15,219 nucleotides of DNA, from contig CAYJOR010000061.1 of assembly GCA_964371865.1 (NCBI GenBank), forward strand, positions 1-15,219. Direction: 5' to 3'. How positions within the stretch are numbered: the stretch's first letter is position 1; each line of letters starts with the position of its first letter. This document shows positions 12,567-15,219 of this stretch, piece by piece. A program made the translations under genes and the position numbers. This DNA is from CAYJAZ01 sp964371865. GTDB lineage: Bacteria; Desulfobacterota; Desulfovibrionia; Desulfovibrionales; Desulfovibrionaceae. Under the pieces are notes generated by a model. The model did no database searches. It was given only the letters and a program-made list of their open reading frames with translations, and was not told the DNA's origin.

Positions 12567-13739
12567 ATGCTACATATTAAAAATGCAAATATATATGCAC
12601 CTGAACCGCTTGGAGTGCAAGATATACTTATACAAAATGGTGAAATTGTTGCAATTGGTAAAGATTTATCTGTAGAAACAAATGCGTTTAATGTTGAAGT
12701 TATAGATGCTAAAGGGCAAACAGTTCTTCCTGGTTATATTGATCAACATGTGCATGCAATTGGTGGTGGTGGTGAAAGCGGACCTCATACAAGAACGCCT
12801 GAACTTTTACTTTCTGATATAATATCAGCCGGAGTAACAACGGTTATTGGTGTGCTTGGTACTGATGGAACAACTCGTCACCCTGAGAGCTTGCTTGCTA
12901 AAATCCGAGGTCTTAATCATGAGGGTATAACAGCGTATATGCTGACAGGCTCTTATGAATTACCGCTTGTGACTATTACAGGCGACGCACGTAAAGATAT
13001 CATAGTTGTGAATGAAATCCTTGGTATTGGCGAGGTTGCATTATCTGATCATCGTTCATCTCAACCAACTATTGACGAAATGAAAAAACTTGCGACTCAT
13101 GCAAGATTAGGCGGAATGCTTAGCGGTAAAGCCGGAGTTTTGCAAATACATATGGGGTCAGGCAAATCAGGTCTTTCAATGCTCTTTAAAATTCTTGAAG
13201 AAAGTGAAATTCCTGCAAAGCACTTTATCCCGACGCACATTAATAGATCATATGAACTTCTAAAAGAAGGTATAAAATTCGTAAAACTTGGCGGGTATAT
13301 AGATATTACTTCAAGTATATCAGTTGAGGATATCAGCCAAGAGGGTATTCTTACTCCAGCCAAAGCTATGAGAAAATGCTTTGAAGCGGGTATTGACTTT
13401 GAACGTGTGACAATGAGTTCAGACGGTAACGGAAGTATGCCGATTTTTGATGAAAATGGTGAAGTTATAAAACTCACTGCTGCAAAAATGCACTTATCGC
13501 ATGATCAAATTAAAAAAGCTATCTTGGATGAAAAAATGGCTACTGAAGTAGCAATTTCAGTTTGTACAAAAAACCCTGCAATAGCAAATGGGCTCTATCC
13601 TAAAAAAGGAACAATTGCAGTTGGTAGCGATGCGGACCTTACTTTTGTTGATAAAGAATTTGATATTGATACCGTTATAGCAAAAGGGCAAGTGATGATG
13701 AAAAATAAAAACTTGCTTGTAAAAGGCACTTTTGAATAG
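12567..13739 (+). CDS. iadA: Isoaspartyl dipeptidase (beta-aspartyl peptidase)
   Basis: The 390-residue amidohydrolase has the same length as E. coli IadA as I recall it. It cleaves beta-linked aspartyl dipeptides from isomerised proteins. Metal-site residues are H61 and H63 (DQHVHAIGGGGESGP), H195 (HMGSGKSG), H224 (PTHINR) and D286 (SSDGNGS). At the strand-4 position where E. coli has the carbamylated lysine (K162, from memory), this protein has Glu156 (GEVALSDHRSS). A glutamate bridge is known in other amidohydrolases, so activity is expected, but the metal site differs from the classic enzyme. The ribosome site is AAGGGAAG. A strong terminator follows. E. coli iadA also neighbours membrane-protein genes, so a link with the upstream antiporter is plausible. 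Confidence 0.93.
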   Translation: MLHIKNANIYAPEPLGVQDILIQNGEIVAIGKDLSVETNAFNVEVIDAKGQTVLPGYIDQHVHAIGGGGESGPHTRTPELLLSDIISAGVTTVIGVLGTDGTTRHPESLLAKIRGLNHEGITAYMLTGSYELPLVTITGDARKDIIVVNEILGIGEVALSDHRSSQPTIDEMKKLATHARLGGMLSGKAGVLQIHMGSGKSGLSMLFKILEESEIPAKHFIPTHINRSYELLKEGIKFVKLGGYIDITSSISVEDISQEGILTPAKAMRKCFEAGIDFERVTMSSDGNGSMPIFDENGEVIKLTAAKMHLSHDQIKKAILDEKMATEVAISVCTKNPAIANGLYPKKGTIAVGSDADLTFVDKEFDIDTVIAKGQVMMKNKNLLVKGTFE

Positions 13740-13762
13740 TTGTAATAATCAGAAATAAGTTT

Positions 13763-13805
13763 AATTAAGGCAAGTGCAATAATAGTGTTACTTGCCTTAA
13801 TTTTT
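13763..13805 (+). terminator. Rho-independent terminator after iadA
   Basis: AATTAAGGCAAGT (13763-13775) and ACTTGCCTTAATT (13790-13802) form a perfect 13-bp stem with a 14-nt loop, followed by T residues to 13805. It lies 24 bp after the stop codon. The near-symmetrical A/T flanks could allow weak function on the other strand. Confidence 0.88.
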
Positions 13806-13833
13806 ACTTGAAAAGCTCTAAAATAAAAGAGAG

Positions 13834-13862
13834 TTGTTTTAAAGAATTTTTTATTGTATAAC
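13834..13862 (+). promoter_or_regulatory. Possible sigma-70 promoter of the MATE gene
   Basis: TTGTTT (13834-13839), a 17-bp spacer and TATAAC (13857-13862) form a fair promoter between the iadA terminator and the MATE start at 13967. The hexamers are imperfect and the region is AT-rich. Confidence 0.4.
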
Positions 13863-13966
13863 ACTTATCAGTCTAAAACGAGAAAAATATAAATTCAATC
13901 AAATTATAATTTATTTAATAAAAAGAGATTGAAAAGCAATTAGATAAATTTATTGAGGAGGAAGCT

Positions 13967-15219
13967 ATGAAGTACAAAATTTCTGATGAATTAAATGTAT
14001 TCCAACTACTGAAATTTGCAATGCCAACTTTGTTTATGATGGTAATTTTTTCAATATATACTATAATTGATGGGCTTTTTGTTTCGCGCTTTGTTTCATC
14101 TGAGGCTTTGGCGGCTTTGAATATTGCTTATCCACTTGTTATGTTTTTGGGTGCCTCAGCAACGATGTTTGGAACGGGTGGCAGTGCTTTTGTATCTCAA
14201 AGAATGGGTATGAAAAAGCAGAAGCTTGCAAATAAATCATTTACCCTTATAATTGCGGTTTTAGTTGCTTTATCTCTTGCTTATTCAACTATTTGTCTTG
14301 TCTTTATAGATGAGCTTGCCTCTTTTTTAGGAGCAAATGAAACTGTTATTGCAGATGTAAAATCTTATGCTTATCCTATGGTAATTTTTGGTGTTTTCTT
14401 TTCACTGCAAATGGCGTTCAGTTGCTTTTTTGTAGCAGCGGATAAACCTACACTTAGTTTTTATCTCACGCTTACTGGCGGGATTTTAAACGTAATATTT
14501 GATTATATTCTTATTGTACTTTTAGATTTTGGAATTGCGGGTGCAGCTTATGCAACAATATTAAGCTGGATTGTACCAAGTATAGGTGGAATCGTCTTTT
14601 TTTCTAAGAATACTGAAGGATTACGATTTGCAAAACCGCATTTTCACTTAAGCGTTCTGACAAAAAGCATGTCAAATGGTTCTTCAGAGATGGTAGGACA
14701 GTTAAGTCAACTTATTACAACTGTAGCTTTCAATGTTATTATGATGCGTTATCTTGGTGCGGATGGTGTATCTTCAATTACGGCGGCATTATATTTTGCT
14801 TTTCTTGTAAACTCTGTAATTATAGGCTTTTCTTTTGGAGTTGCCCCTGTAATCTCCTATCACTACGGAGCAAAAAATAGTATTTACTTGCGAAAAGCTA
14901 TACGTAATTGTTTTTGTATAATTTTTGCTATGTCTAGCATGGCGTATTTATTTGGATTTTTCCAATCTTCTACAATTGCAGGCCTCTTCTTTGAGAAAGG
15001 TACGCCTGTATATGAAATAGCAGAGCACGGACTTTTTATCTATTCAACAGCATTCTTATTTGTTGGAACAAATTTCTTTACATCTTCACTATTTACTGCT
15101 CTAGGAAATGGTTTGGCATCAGGAGTGATTGCATTTTGTAGAGCTTTGCTTTTCGTCAATATGTGTATCTTTGGATTTTCATATTTATGGGAGGCAGAGG
15201 GATTATGGTTTGCAGTGCC
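13967..15219 (+). CDS. MATE-family efflux transporter (3' end cut by the window)
   Basis: An open frame of 417 codons runs off the window edge without a stop; family members are usually about 440-460 residues, so only the last part is missing. GAGGAGGAAG (13955-13964) is an excellent ribosome site for the ATG. The protein is polytopic, with the MATE-type beginning LKFAMPTLFMMVIFSIYTIIDG (16-37) and a repeat of the two-lobe pattern from about residue 225 (LTKSMSNGSSEMVGQLSQL). It resembles the MepA/NorM-type branch of Na+- or H+-driven multidrug exporters; the substrate is unknown. It has its own promoter-like site and is separated from iadA by a terminator, so it is probably transcribed on its own. 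Confidence 0.9.
   Translation, partial: MKYKISDELNVFQLLKFAMPTLFMMVIFSIYTIIDGLFVSRFVSSEALAALNIAYPLVMFLGASATMFGTGGSAFVSQRMGMKKQKLANKSFTLIIAVLVALSLAYSTICLVFIDELASFLGANETVIADVKSYAYPMVIFGVFFSLQMAFSCFFVAADKPTLSFYLTLTGGILNVIFDYILIVLLDFGIAGAAYATILSWIVPSIGGIVFFSKNTEGLRFAKPHFHLSVLTKSMSNGSSEMVGQLSQLITTVAFNVIMMRYLGADGVSSITAALYFAFLVNSVIIGFSFGVAPVISYHYGAKNSIYLRKAIRNCFCIIFAMSSMAYLFGFFQSSTIAGLFFEKGTPVYEIAEHGLFIYSTAFLFVGTNFFTSSLFTALGNGLASGVIAFCRALLFVNMCIFGFSYLWEAEGLWFAV

Overview
The window is AT-rich chromosomal DNA (about one-third G+C by eye) from an anaerobic, probably Gram-negative bacterium with respiratory metabolism. The main content is a reductive dehalogenase (organohalide respiration) locus. It sits beside a sigma-54 enhancer-binding regulator, NhaC-type antiporters, a DUF4125-like protein and an IadA-type dipeptidase. 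That set would fit a low-G+C member of the Desulfovibrio-like Desulfobacterota, but the taxon is an inference and is not proven by the sequence. No rRNA, tRNA, CRISPR array, transposase or phage gene was seen.

Layout. 1-684: a repeat remnant, then a small cytosolic protein with an internal duplication (DUF4125-like). 734-2458 (minus): a GAF/AAA+/Fis-type sigma-54 activator with its own terminator. 2459-2763: a divergent control region holding a 43-bp palindrome, an IHF-like site and a textbook -24/-12 promoter facing right. 2764-6016: the rdh operon. It encodes a Tat-exported corrinoid/FeS dehalogenase (rdhA), a three-helix membrane anchor (rdhB), two strong RNA hairpins, a NosR/RdhC-like FMN-binding polyferredoxin and an overlapping 53-residue single-helix membrane protein, followed by a hairpin terminator. 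6173-7174: ApbE flavin transferase. 7189-8963 (minus): an NhaC-family antiporter followed by a YbaK-type deacylase. 9302-10348: an Old Yellow Enzyme family oxidoreductase. 10733-12172: a second NhaC-family antiporter. 12567-13739: isoaspartyl dipeptidase. 13967 to the edge: a MATE efflux pump, cut by the window end.

How the parts fit. The regulator probably senses a ligand through its GAF domain, binds the palindrome and opens the sigma-54 promoter of rdhA. RdhA would reduce a halogenated compound outside the membrane, held there by RdhB. The flavoprotein encoded by the third gene could pass electrons from the quinol pool, and ApbE could attach its FMN covalently. The right half looks like peptide and amino-acid handling plus ion transport, where an NhaC-type carrier precedes a dipeptidase gene.

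A family of small hairpin-forming intergenic repeats occurs five times, with one orphan fragment. All copies lie outside the rdh operon, and two lie just in front of start codons. The repeat family, the overlapping small membrane ORF, and the complete sigma-54 control region of the rdh operon are the items most worth a second look.
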